From Candidatus Marispirochaeta associata (lineage in GTDB: Bacteria > Spirochaetota > Spirochaetia > JC444 > Marispirochaetaceae), in the NCBI GenBank assembly GCA_001749745.1, contig JWTM01000532.1:310001-374000 (forward strand): a stretch of DNA of 64,000 bases. The letters run 5' to 3'. Below, one piece after another: positions 1 through 7,449 of the stretch; the first letter of the stretch is position 1, and every line of letters begins with the position of its first letter. Under the pieces are notes generated by a model, which saw only the letters and a program-made list of their open reading frames with translations, was not told the origin of the DNA and made no database searches. A program made the position numbers and the translations under genes.

Positions 1-1
1 G

Positions 2-373
2 ATGGAACTGGTAGATTTCTTCGACCCGGAAGAGGAAAAGGGCGGCGCTCTGCTGCTTACCTATTCCGGGTCTATCTTGAGCATCGGGCCAGAAGGGAAT
101 GAGGGTAGAAATACCAGCTATGCCAGTATTGGGATTCGCAAGGATGTGCCCGAATTAGCGGAAGCGGAGGACGGAGAGTTAGCCGGCAAGGTAGCGGTAG
201 GCGATAAGGCCGAATTCGTACGGGGGCCGATACAATCGAGTTCGCCGATCTACAAGATCGCTATTTTCAGCGCCGAGATGGATGCCGAGGAGGAGGAAGA
301 GCTCCTGTCTGAGGTTACCCAACTGTTGGCAGAGGATTTTGCCGAGGTCAACCGCACGATTATCAGCGGCTAA
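2..373 (+). CDS. Hypothetical protein, possibly 5'-truncated by the window edge
   Basis: A 123-residue acidic protein if it starts at the ATG at base 2. No in-frame stop separates it from the window edge, so the real start may lie outside. The C-terminal part carries a run of Glu (about residues 95-100) in a likely helix. I recognise no family. It ends 11 bp before the phosphatase gene in the same direction, so it is probably the upstream member of the kinase/phosphatase/FHA operon. Confidence 0.6.
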   Translation: MELVDFFDPEEEKGGALLLTYSGSILSIGPEGNEGRNTSYASIGIRKDVPELAEAEDGELAGKVAVGDKAEFVRGPIQSSSPIYKIAIFSAEMDAEEEEELLSEVTQLLAEDFAEVNRTIISG

Positions 374-384
374 AGTTTGCATTA

Positions 385-1410
385 ATGCCCGATCTTAACG
401 GTGGAATCGAGACTGAACTGCGGCGTTTTGCCTCTCGCGAAGCGCCGCCGTCGCCGGATGAATTGATAGAGGCCCTAGGGGAGACCAGAAAACTGATGTG
501 CCGAATAGCGGAGGAGGTACGCCCGGCGGCTGAGAACGGCTTGGGCGCGCTGGTTATTCTGCCGAAGAATACACCTACGCTGATTATTCCTGATCTGCAT
601 GGGCGCAGAGATTTCCTGCTGGAAGCCCTGCAGATTCCCCTCGTTCAGGGGCGGAGCTTTCTTGAACTTCTGCAGAGCGGTAAGGGGACGGTAGTCTGCG
701 TCGGCGACGCCTTTCACGGGGAAGCCCCGGTAAGAGATCGTTGGGAGCGGGCCTATAAGGAGTACGCTTCGGACTTTAAACGGCATAAGGCTATGGATGC
801 TGAAATGACCGACAACCTGGGCCTGCTCGAGATGGTTCTTCTATTGACGCGCAGCTACCCGGAAAGGTTCTTCTTCCTGAAGGGGAACCATGAAAACATC
901 CGCAATGAACTCGGCGGCGGCAACTATCCTTTTCGCAAGTTTGTCTATGAAGGGGAGATGGTTCTCCACTGGACTGAGCATTTCCTGGGATCCCGTGCTC
1001 TGGACGAGATCTACCAGTATGAAAAAAGCCTACCCCTGGTTGCCGAGGGAGACGGGTTTCTCGTCACCCATGCAGAGCCTATACGTCCCATGGGACGGGA
1101 TGAGGTGATCAACGCCTATTCAAGTGAGGAGCTGGTTTACGGATTGACCTGGACCGGAAACGGCGACGCCGAGGAGGGGAGTGTGGCGGCCCTGCTTGAG
1201 GATTTCTTTCCCGGACGCGTAGATACCCTCTGTTTCGGAGGACATCGACCGGTCAAAGGGCTCTATGATCTGCGCAATAACGCACGCTATGTGCAGATCA
1301 ACCATCCCGTAGCGCATATTGTCGCCGTGATCCGTCGGGGCGAAGGGTTTTCTCCCGACGAAGATATATTTCGAATCGACACGCAACCACGAGCTCGAGG
1401 TTTAAGATAG
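385..1410 (+). CDS. PPP-family metallophosphoesterase (Ser/Thr protein phosphatase-like)
   Basis: Predicted dimetal phosphoesterase of the calcineurin/PPP superfamily. The sequence shows the motif series in order: DLHGR (residues 70-74), GD (107-108), GNHEN (167-171), a His in THAEP (H229) and GGHRP (285-289). About 70 N-terminal residues precede the first metal motif and are unassigned. The stop is 1 bp from the start of the Ser/Thr kinase gene, so the two are co-transcribed and probably translationally coupled. The context makes it the likely eraser for that kinase. It is PPP-type rather than the PP2C type usually paired with bacterial Hanks kinases. The substrate is inferred, not shown. 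Confidence 0.85.
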   Translation: MPDLNGGIETELRRFASREAPPSPDELIEALGETRKLMCRIAEEVRPAAENGLGALVILPKNTPTLIIPDLHGRRDFLLEALQIPLVQGRSFLELLQSGKGTVVCVGDAFHGEAPVRDRWERAYKEYASDFKRHKAMDAEMTDNLGLLEMVLLLTRSYPERFFFLKGNHENIRNELGGGNYPFRKFVYEGEMVLHWTEHFLGSRALDEIYQYEKSLPLVAEGDGFLVTHAEPIRPMGRDEVINAYSSEELVYGLTWTGNGDAEEGSVAALLEDFFPGRVDTLCFGGHRPVKGLYDLRNNARYVQINHPVAHIVAVIRRGEGFSPDEDIFRIDTQPRARGLR

Positions 1411-1411
1411 A

Positions 1412-3310
1412 ATGGCTAAGCAACCGGAGAAGATTGATAAGTACGGGGAAGTCTCGCTGATCGCCAGAGGGGGAATGGGGGCCGTTTATAAAGCGATGCA
1501 TCCGACCCTCAATCGCCCGATCATCCTCAAGAAACTTACCCTCCGGGGTAAGAGCGCCTTCGCAGAGCGTTTCCGCCGGGAGGCCCGGATTCTGATGGAT
1601 TTCCGGCATGACGATATTGTCACCGTCTTTGATCACTTCAAACAGGGAAGTTCCTACTACATCGTTATGGAATTTGTGGAGGGGAACTCGTTAGAGGGGC
1701 TGATCAAGGAGCAACGCTATCTCGATTCGGTAATCGCCGCTTATATCGTGCTCCATGTGGCTAAAGCCTTGGGATATGCCCATCGCCGTGGGGTTGTTCA
1801 CCGTGATATAAAACCGGCCAATCTCTTAATCTCCCGCACCGGAGCGATCAAACTGGCCGATTTTGGTATCGCCGCATCTGCAGACGATGTGGACAGCGGC
1901 CTTACCAGCGAAGGAATGACCCTGGGAACTCCCTCCTACATGGCGCCGGAACAGTTCGAGAACTCCAAGAATGTCGATGCCCGGGCCGATATCTATGCCT
2001 TGGGAGTAATGGCTTACGAGATGAGCACCGGGAAAAGGCCCTTCAGCGGCGGATTTTCGCCGGAACTCATCACGGCCAAGCAGAAGGGACGCTACCCGCG
2101 TCCGGCCCGAATAGTGCCGGGGATAGCCCGTCCTTTGCGCCGCATTATCAGAAAAACGATGCGGAGTTCCCGTAAGCGGCGAATCGATACGGTCGACCCT
2201 ATCATCAAGGAGGCCAATCGCATCCTGCGCTCCTACAACCGAGTGGAGGTTCGGGACCGACTTGCCGCGCTTGTTCGCGGGGATAAAGATCTCAAGCCCC
2301 TGCAGCCGCGCCGACGCGGAGGGAAGATGCTGGCGGCCTCCCTCTTAGGCGGCGCCGCGGCCATCCTGCTGGGACTTGGAATCTATCTCTCGACGGCTCT
2401 GCATCCCCTTTTCCTAACCGATACTCACGGTAAGTTCCGTCTCGAACTGCGTATCCCGGATGTTGCAGTTCAGGAATCACTAAAACCTGAGGGAGTCAAA
2501 ATTTTCTTGGATGACGGGAAGGAGATACCTCTGCTCCTTGAACCTCTGCTGGTGAGAATCCCGAACTTCGCAGACGATGAGGGTATCCGCTACACCAGTC
2601 GGCCCTTCTTTCTGCCCGCCCGGGGCTACCGCTTGAAGATTATCCTCCCCGGGGAGGTTTACTGGCAATCCTTTACCTTGAGTTCATACCGCAAGCAGAA
2701 GCTGCAGGAGACGCCCGGGACGCATCTTATTCAACTGCAGGCGCCGGAGAGCCAACCCTTAAGCCTGCGCTGGGATCTGCGGGATGCTCTGACCGGCGCC
2801 GCCCTGACGGAAGGAACCGAGCTTCAGGTAGAGACTCCGAATGGACTCGAAACCTATCCCTTCGCGGAGCCCGGACGTAGCCTTGCAACAGGGCGGGTAT
2901 GGCGTTTTCATATCTCCCACCCCGGGTATGAGCGACAGATCTTCTCGCTCTTTCTCTCTCCCAAGGAGACGCTTCTCAACCTTCGGGCCGAATTGCTGCC
3001 CATTCCGGCAACCTTGAGGATAGTTGCGGGGGAAGAGGCCCCATCAGTAACCGTCAACGGCAGCGAAACCGTTGACCTCTATTATCGGAGTAATCCCGAT
3101 ACCAACGACAGCTTCACCATCGCCCCCTTCAATCTAAAGGAGCTCTCAACCATAGAGGGCGGACGGCTAAAACTTGCTCCCGGATCATATCGTATCGAGA
3201 GCTCGATCAAGGATGAGCAGGCGAGGGTAGATCTGAATTTGGAAAGCGGTCGGGAGACGACGATTTATATCTCCGCCGCCGACGGCGTACCGATTATCGA
3301 ACGCAGGTGA
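1412..3310 (+). CDS. Membrane-anchored eukaryotic-like (Hanks-type) Ser/Thr protein kinase
   Basis: The kinase domain spans about residues 10-275. It has a Gly-rich loop RGGMGAVYK (19-27), a candidate ATP-binding Lys at 40-41, HRDIKPANL (130-138), DFG (150-152) and APE (178-180). A single TM segment at about 307-328 separates it from an extracytoplasmic C-terminal region of about 300 residues that is beta-rich and repetitive, of a PEGA/carboxypeptidase-like style. The kinase sits in the cytoplasm and the sensor or anchor outside. It lies between the PPP phosphatase and two FHA-domain genes. FHA domains bind phospho-Thr, so those are plausible readers or substrates. Confidence 0.93.
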   Translation: MAKQPEKIDKYGEVSLIARGGMGAVYKAMHPTLNRPIILKKLTLRGKSAFAERFRREARILMDFRHDDIVTVFDHFKQGSSYYIVMEFVEGNSLEGLIKEQRYLDSVIAAYIVLHVAKALGYAHRRGVVHRDIKPANLLISRTGAIKLADFGIAASADDVDSGLTSEGMTLGTPSYMAPEQFENSKNVDARADIYALGVMAYEMSTGKRPFSGGFSPELITAKQKGRYPRPARIVPGIARPLRRIIRKTMRSSRKRRIDTVDPIIKEANRILRSYNRVEVRDRLAALVRGDKDLKPLQPRRRGGKMLAASLLGGAAAILLGLGIYLSTALHPLFLTDTHGKFRLELRIPDVAVQESLKPEGVKIFLDDGKEIPLLLEPLLVRIPNFADDEGIRYTSRPFFLPARGYRLKIILPGEVYWQSFTLSSYRKQKLQETPGTHLIQLQAPESQPLSLRWDLRDALTGAALTEGTELQVETPNGLETYPFAEPGRSLATGRVWRFHISHPGYERQIFSLFLSPKETLLNLRAELLPIPATLRIVAGEEAPSVTVNGSETVDLYYRSNPDTNDSFTIAPFNLKELSTIEGGRLKLAPGSYRIESSIKDEQARVDLNLESGRETTIYISAADGVPIIERR

Positions 3311-3333
3311 TACCTACTCAAAGGAGTAAATAG

Positions 3334-4215
3334 ATGACGAATACCCTTCGAAAGATCCTTTTTATGCTGCTCGGACTCACCGCCGGCCTACTGGTATGGG
3401 CTGCAGCCGAAGTGCAGCTTTTTACCGATGGGGGCGGTTTCTACTGGCGGCTGGTGCTCCTCGGTGCCAGCATGGGCGCCCTGTTCGGTGGCATTATCGG
3501 TACGGGAGAGGGAGTGGCGCTCTCAATCGCCCAGAAGACGCTACGGGGCCTGCTCTTCGGTATCCTCCTCGGGATAGCCGGGGGGATAGTCTCGATTCTC
3601 TGCGCCCAAGGCCTGGTACTCTTCTTTATTAACCGTGAAGGGGCCAGTCCGGTGGACATTAGCAGTCGCTATCTTCCTCTCGGGCGATTCATCGGCTGGG
3701 TTGTGCTTGGACTGGTCTTAGGTGGAATCGAAGGCTTGCGCTCCGTTTCGCTTCGACGGACCCTCTTCGGACTCGCCGGCGGGGTATTGGGAGGTCTCAT
3801 CGGCGGCGCAATCTTTGAACTGAGCGGTCGATCGGATCTCTCCAGTTCAATTCAGCGTCTTCTCGGCTTCGGTATACTCGGAATCTGTATCGGTGCCGGT
3901 ATCAGTCTGACAGAATCCTGGGGGCGCTTTGGTACAATCAAGGTATTAAATGGTCCGTTTAAGGGGAAGGAGTTCATCATTTCCAAGGGACGCAGCTTAA
4001 TCGGGGCCTCCCCTGCGGCTGAGATAACCCTTCCGGGAGATGCGAAGATCCAGGCGAAACATGGTCGTATCGTCAAGGACCGGGAGGGCCTGCGTCTGGA
4101 AAAAATCGGGAAAAGTGGAAGCTTGACGGTTAACGATCGTCCGGAGACATCCTGTCGTCTAAAATTCGAGGATGTTATTCGTCTCGGCGAAACAAGCCTT
4201 CGTTTGAATCCCTAA
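3334..4215 (+). CDS. Polytopic membrane protein with C-terminal FHA domain
   Basis: About 190 N-terminal residues form Gly-rich hydrophobic helices (roughly six TM segments), for example near residues 8-28, 72-95, 115-135 and 150-170. The last 100 residues look like an FHA domain: GRSLIGAS at about 229-236, KHGRIVKD, and a final DVIRLG strand. The Ser expected before the conserved His is replaced (QAKH), so phosphothreonine binding may be altered. The start at 3334 has an AAGGAG Shine-Dalgarno 9 bp upstream. It lies 23 bp after the kinase gene and 10 bp before the VWA-FHA gene. Confidence 0.75.
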   Translation: MTNTLRKILFMLLGLTAGLLVWAAAEVQLFTDGGGFYWRLVLLGASMGALFGGIIGTGEGVALSIAQKTLRGLLFGILLGIAGGIVSILCAQGLVLFFINREGASPVDISSRYLPLGRFIGWVVLGLVLGGIEGLRSVSLRRTLFGLAGGVLGGLIGGAIFELSGRSDLSSSIQRLLGFGILGICIGAGISLTESWGRFGTIKVLNGPFKGKEFIISKGRSLIGASPAAEITLPGDAKIQAKHGRIVKDREGLRLEKIGKSGSLTVNDRPETSCRLKFEDVIRLGETSLRLNP

Positions 4216-4225
4216 GGAGTTCCAC

Positions 4226-5605
4226 ATGAAGCGAATACTAGTCTTTATTATTCTGAGTCTCCTTCTCTCTACACTAATCGGCCAGACTCCCGGAGAGAGC
4301 TTGACCATAACCCAAATAGAGAATCGACGGCTGGCCATCGACGGGACGGCGGACATCTTTTTTCTCCTCCGCGACGAGACCGGCGAACCTCGGGATCTTG
4401 ATTCCACCGAGGAGCTTGCTCTTTTTAGTAGGGCCGGGAACGATGATTTTAAAGAGGCGAAGATCCTCTCACTCCAACGGAATGCCCCCAGGGAGGAGGG
4501 AATAAATTTTCTTTTACTCATCGATAATTCGGGTTCCATGCATGATGAACAGATGGGCGATGTCAGCCGCTATGAAACTGCAGCCTACGCCTTGGGACGT
4601 TTTCTCGATAGTATCGATAATCCGTTAGACAGGATCGGCGTCAGTGCATTTAATACCTACTATACCGAGTTGAGTCCGGTGGCGCCTCCCGATAACGCCC
4701 AAAGGAACTCCATCGAGGCCCTGCCTGCCCCTACGGCGGATGAAGCCTTCACCGAGCTCTACCAGGCCATGCGCCTGGCAGCGGATGAGCTCTCGCACTT
4801 CTCCGGCCGAAGGGCGCTTATTATCCTCTCGGACGGGGAAAACTATCCCTATACCCTGCGGCATGATGAACATCCTGAATTCGGAACAGTAGAGGTCGTC
4901 CCGGACGACTTGATGACCTTGATGTCCGCATCGGGAGTGAGTGTCTATGCCGTACATATCGGCGATAGGCGGGATCCCTTTCTCGACCGTATTGCCGCAG
5001 CATCCGGAGGCAGGGGCTTTGGTGCGCAGAATCGGGAGAACCTCGGGTCCATCTACGAGGAGATTAGAGCGGAGATCCAGCGCGAGTATCGTGTGCGCTT
5101 TCGCCACACCTACGCCGCCGGGGGAAGCTCTGAGGTACTGCTTAAGTCCAATGGACTCGAGGCCCTCGGCCGCTATACGGTACCCCATTTCTTCGGACGA
5201 CCGTCCGACTCGATCAGTATCATATATCTACTCCCCGTCCTCATCGGACTTGGTGTTATCCTACTGCTGCTATTGATCCGCTTCGAACGGCCGGTAAGCC
5301 GGGCCGAACTTAATCTCTTGTTGCCGGGCAAACGCTTTTCTGCCGCTACCAGGGTCGCCCTGAGCGATCAGCGAACGGTGATTGGCCGCAGCTCCGAGGC
5401 GGACATGACTATCGCCGGTAATCCGGCGCTCAAGGGCTCGCATGCCACCATTGTGGCCGATAAAGCCGGTAACTATACCGTCACTGCCGACACAGAGTTC
5501 AAGGTCAACAACCGCCTCACCAAGGAGCAACGTCTAAAGAGCGGAGACGTAATCGACTTCGAAGGCACCACCATCGTTTTCGATAAACCGGTAAAGGAGA
5601 AGTGA
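4226..5605 (+). CDS. Exported VWA-domain protein with TM helix and C-terminal FHA domain
   Basis: A signal peptide covers residues 1-20. A von Willebrand A domain follows with the MIDAS motif DNSGS (100-104). A strong TM segment lies near 328-350. A cytoplasmic FHA-like domain covers about 375-455, with the core VIGRSSEADMTI followed by a GSHATI strand. The topology would put a metal-dependent adhesion/interaction domain in the periplasm and a phosphopeptide reader inside. The start has AAGGAG 8 bp upstream. It is the last gene of the kinase/phosphatase operon. Its partner outside the membrane is unknown. Confidence 0.85.
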   Translation: MKRILVFIILSLLLSTLIGQTPGESLTITQIENRRLAIDGTADIFFLLRDETGEPRDLDSTEELALFSRAGNDDFKEAKILSLQRNAPREEGINFLLLIDNSGSMHDEQMGDVSRYETAAYALGRFLDSIDNPLDRIGVSAFNTYYTELSPVAPPDNAQRNSIEALPAPTADEAFTELYQAMRLAADELSHFSGRRALIILSDGENYPYTLRHDEHPEFGTVEVVPDDLMTLMSASGVSVYAVHIGDRRDPFLDRIAAASGGRGFGAQNRENLGSIYEEIRAEIQREYRVRFRHTYAAGGSSEVLLKSNGLEALGRYTVPHFFGRPSDSISIIYLLPVLIGLGVILLLLLIRFERPVSRAELNLLLPGKRFSAATRVALSDQRTVIGRSSEADMTIAGNPALKGSHATIVADKAGNYTVTADTEFKVNNRLTKEQRLKSGDVIDFEGTTIVFDKPVKEK

Positions 5606-5623
5606 AAACACGCCGGTACGATA

Positions 5624-5643
5624 GGTGTTTCGGTAGAAACACC
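5624..5643 (+). terminator. Stem-loop after the VWA-FHA gene
   Basis: Perfect 8-bp stem GGTGTTTC/GAAACACC with a 4-nt loop, 18 bp after the stop of the VWA-FHA gene. There is no T-run behind it, so it is a weak or Rho-assisted terminator candidate at best. Confidence 0.4.
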
Positions 5644-5651
5644 GAAAGTAC

Positions 5652-5717
5652 TCGAGGCTGGACAAAAAAATGCACCTCACGAATGTGAGGTGCAAGCTCC
5701 CCCGGACAGACTCGAAC
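5652..5717. repeat. 66-bp direct repeat, copy 1 (tRNA-Asn 3' end plus terminator)
   Basis: This block matches 5786-5851 along its whole length. The match includes the tRNA-Asn 3' end (21 identical bases, 5697-5717), a terminator hairpin of identical layout but different stem sequence, a poly-A run, and a shared TCGAGGCTGG. Stem bases differ in a compensatory way: TGCACCTCAC/GTGAGGTGCA here against GACCTCAC/GTGAGGTC in copy 2. Confidence 0.85.
5664..5694 (-). terminator. Rho-independent terminator (decayed tRNA copy)
   Basis: On the minus strand a 10-bp perfect stem with a 4-nt loop (5671-5694) is followed by seven T residues (5664-5670). It ends whatever transcript covers the tRNA-derived remnant. 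Confidence 0.8.
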
Positions 5718-5782
5718 CACAAGGAGACCGCAGGTCTCCGTTCAGCCCTCTGAGCAAGCGCATTGAGCGCTTGCGGGAGGGC
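5697..5782 (-). pseudogene. tRNA-Asn-derived remnant / possible tRNA-like small RNA
   Basis: The minus strand keeps the T-loop (TTCGAGT) and acceptor 3' strand of tRNA-Asn (5697-5717). The D arm and anticodon arm are replaced by two perfect hairpins: GGAGACC/GGTCTCC with loop GCA (5723-5739) and a nested stem GCAAGCGC/GCGCTTGC enclosed by GCCCTC/GAGGGC (5745-5782). I could find no matching 5' acceptor strand. It is therefore not a functional tRNA, although it has its own terminator. Confidence 0.6.
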
Positions 5783-5785
5783 AGT

Positions 5786-5851
5786 TCGAGGCTGGGCAAA
5801 AAAAAAGACCTCACTGTTGTGAGGTCCTTGCTCCCCCGGACAGACTCGAAC
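5786..5851. repeat. 66-bp direct repeat, copy 2 (intact tRNA-Asn 3' end)
   Basis: Partner of 5652-5717. It contains the terminator of the intact tRNA-Asn gene and the tRNA 3' end. The spacing between copies is 134 bp, the size expected for a tandem tRNA duplication whose other unit has decayed. Confidence 0.85.
5798..5826 (-). terminator. Rho-independent terminator of tRNA-Asn
   Basis: The minus strand reads GACCTCAC, a 4-nt loop, GTGAGGTC, then nine T residues, starting 4 nt after the tRNA 3' end. Confidence 0.9.
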
Positions 5852-5903
5852 TGCCGACCTAGTGGTTAACAGCCACCCGCTCTACCGACTGAGCTACAGG
5901 GGA
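5831..5903 (-). tRNA. tRNA-Asn (anticodon GTT)
   Basis: Full cloverleaf on the minus strand, 73 nt. The acceptor TCCCCTG pairs with CGGGGGA (one T:G wobble) and the D-stem is GCTC/GAGC. The anticodon stem GTGG/CCAC encloses loop CTGTTAA, giving GTT. The T-arm GGCAG/CTGTC has loop TTCGAGT. The discriminator is G and CCA is not encoded. Confidence 0.97.
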
Positions 5904-5924
5904 ATGCCCTTGCGGACGATGGCA

Positions 5925-5953
5925 ACTATACATGAGTCGCCGGTTTACGTCAA
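5925..5953 (-). promoter_or_regulatory. Sigma-70-type promoter of tRNA-Asn
   Basis: Minus strand: TTGACG (5953-5948), 17-bp spacer, TATAGT (5930-5925), about 22 bp before the mature tRNA 5' end. Confidence 0.8.
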
Positions 5954-6002
5954 TAGAATTCAGTAAGAGTTTTGCCCTTAGATCGTCAGGTTTTTCCGCA
6001 TT

Positions 6003-6974
6003 TTATATCCGGTAGGGAAGGGAGGTTCCGCACTCATCGCAGCCTGTTCGGTCCCTGTTTTTTATCAGCGTCCTATACCCAGACCGGCTTATCAGGAGCC
6101 TTCCGCATGCGGGGCAGCGAGTGTCGGTGAGGTCGCTTCGCATGTTTCCAAGATAGACAAAAGAGAGCCGCCGGGATGCCTTCTCCGCCAGATCGATGAG
6201 TTCTTGCTCCGGCGTAGGCGGCTTCGTTGAACGGTAGCGTGGAAAATAGCGGCTCAAATGCCACGGAATTTCCTCGGATAGGGCGGCAATAAACCCGATC
6301 ATGGCCTCAAATTCCTCAGGACCGTCGTTTCCGTCAGGGATTATCAGTGTCGTAAGCTCAAGATGAAGGCTCCGATAGGCGATAGCTATGGAGTTGAGGA
6401 CGGTATCAAGATCCCCCATGAGGGTCGAACGGTAATAATCGCGGGAGAAGCTCTTTAGATCGATATTGGCTGCATCCATGGCCCGATAGAGATCCTTTGC
6501 AGGACTCTCGTTGAGCATTCCGTTGCTGACCAGTACATTTTTGAGACCATTGCGCCGGGCGATAGCCGCTGTATCGAGGATGAACTCAATATGAATTAGG
6601 GGTTCGGAGTAGGTATAGCTGATACTCCCCGCCCCGGATTCAATAGCCCGTTCAACCGCCTCGGCCGGAGAGAGCGCATTCGTCTGTGAATCTGTTGATT
6701 GCGATATTTGATAATTTTGGCAGAAGGGGCAGCGCAGGTTACAGCCCACGAAGCCTAGGGAAAAACTGAGACTCCCGGGGTAAAAGTGGTAGAGAGGTTT
6801 TTTCTCGATAGGATCGAGCCCTTGCGCCGAGAGAGCGCCGTAGTAGGGAAGATCAAGCTCTCCGCCCCTATTACCGCGCACACCGCAGAATCCGTCCTTA
6901 CCCGGTGCAATCCGGCAGGCGTGGGGGCAGAGTTCGCAGATAAGGTATTGTTTATCCCTTCTTGTGTAGGCCAT
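6003..6974 (-). CDS. amrS: AmmeMemoRadiSam-type radical SAM enzyme (AmrS-like)
   Basis: 323 residues resembling the radical SAM member of the AmmeMemoRadiSam set, formerly annotated as pyruvate-formate-lyase activating enzyme homologue. An N-terminal Cys-rich segment (C13, C16, C20, C30) precedes the 4Fe-4S motif CNLRCPFC (C78, C82, C85). The C-terminus has an extra zinc-ribbon-like pair CPACG and CDECG. The biological substrate of the family is unsettled. The partner AMMECR1 and Memo genes are not in the window. It lies 15 bp downstream of the 125-aa gene on the same strand, so it is probably in its operon. Confidence 0.88.
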   Translation of the reverse strand: MAYTRRDKQYLICELCPHACRIAPGKDGFCGVRGNRGGELDLPYYGALSAQGLDPIEKKPLYHFYPGSLSFSLGFVGCNLRCPFCQNYQISQSTDSQTNALSPAEAVERAIESGAGSISYTYSEPLIHIEFILDTAAIARRNGLKNVLVSNGMLNESPAKDLYRAMDAANIDLKSFSRDYYRSTLMGDLDTVLNSIAIAYRSLHLELTTLIIPDGNDGPEEFEAMIGFIAALSEEIPWHLSRYFPRYRSTKPPTPEQELIDLAEKASRRLSFVYLGNMRSDLTDTRCPACGRLLISRSGYRTLIKNRDRTGCDECGTSLPYRI

Positions 6975-6989
6975 AAGCCTCCGGATCGA

Positions 6990-7367
6990 CTACTCCCGAT
7001 CGAATGAGGCCTGATGCAGCAGCTCGGAGTCGTGATAGAAGTTCAAGGTATCGTCCACTTCGAAGGGTTGATATCGAAGGCCGAGGCTACCCCGTTTGAC
7101 CCAAATCTTGGCCATAAAGAGGTTCGATCCGGTATCAGTCACCATGCTCGGCAGATTCTCCGCATGGCGAATATCCTCGATTCTAAATTCGTAGAAGACG
7201 GTGTTGGTACTGAACGGTTCGGTTACCAAAAGCACCTTTTCAGAGTCGTAGGGATGTTTCTTCGGAGCCCCCTCGAAAGCAATGCACTCCTTTGTGTAAT
7301 CCTCCTCACCGGTATACTTGACCAAGTCGTAAAGAGGCGCTGTTGATAGGTATTTGCGGATACTCAT
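6990..7367 (-). CDS. Conserved-looking hypothetical protein (125 aa)
   Basis: No signal peptide or TM segment. It is rich in aromatic and charged residues and probably mixed alpha/beta. I recognise no family. The start ATG at 7367 has AGGAGGGAG a few bases upstream (minus strand), a strong ribosome site. It sits between the PilZ-like gene (83 bp gap) and amrS (15 bp gap) in one minus-strand run. Confidence 0.7.
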   Translation of the reverse strand: MSIRKYLSTAPLYDLVKYTGEEDYTKECIAFEGAPKKHPYDSEKVLLVTEPFSTNTVFYEFRIEDIRHAENLPSMVTDTGSNLFMAKIWVKRGSLGLRYQPFEVDDTLNFYHDSELLHQASFDRE

Positions 7368-7449
7368 ACTTCACTCCCTCCTCACATATCAGTATAGACC
7401 TTCTGTGAATCTTACGCAAAGGGATTTGGATTATCGATCGAATTGTGAA

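Noticed and set aside
5697-5782. A second functional tRNA
   Set aside because: No 5' acceptor strand pairs with the preserved 3' end and there is no anticodon arm; called a remnant instead.
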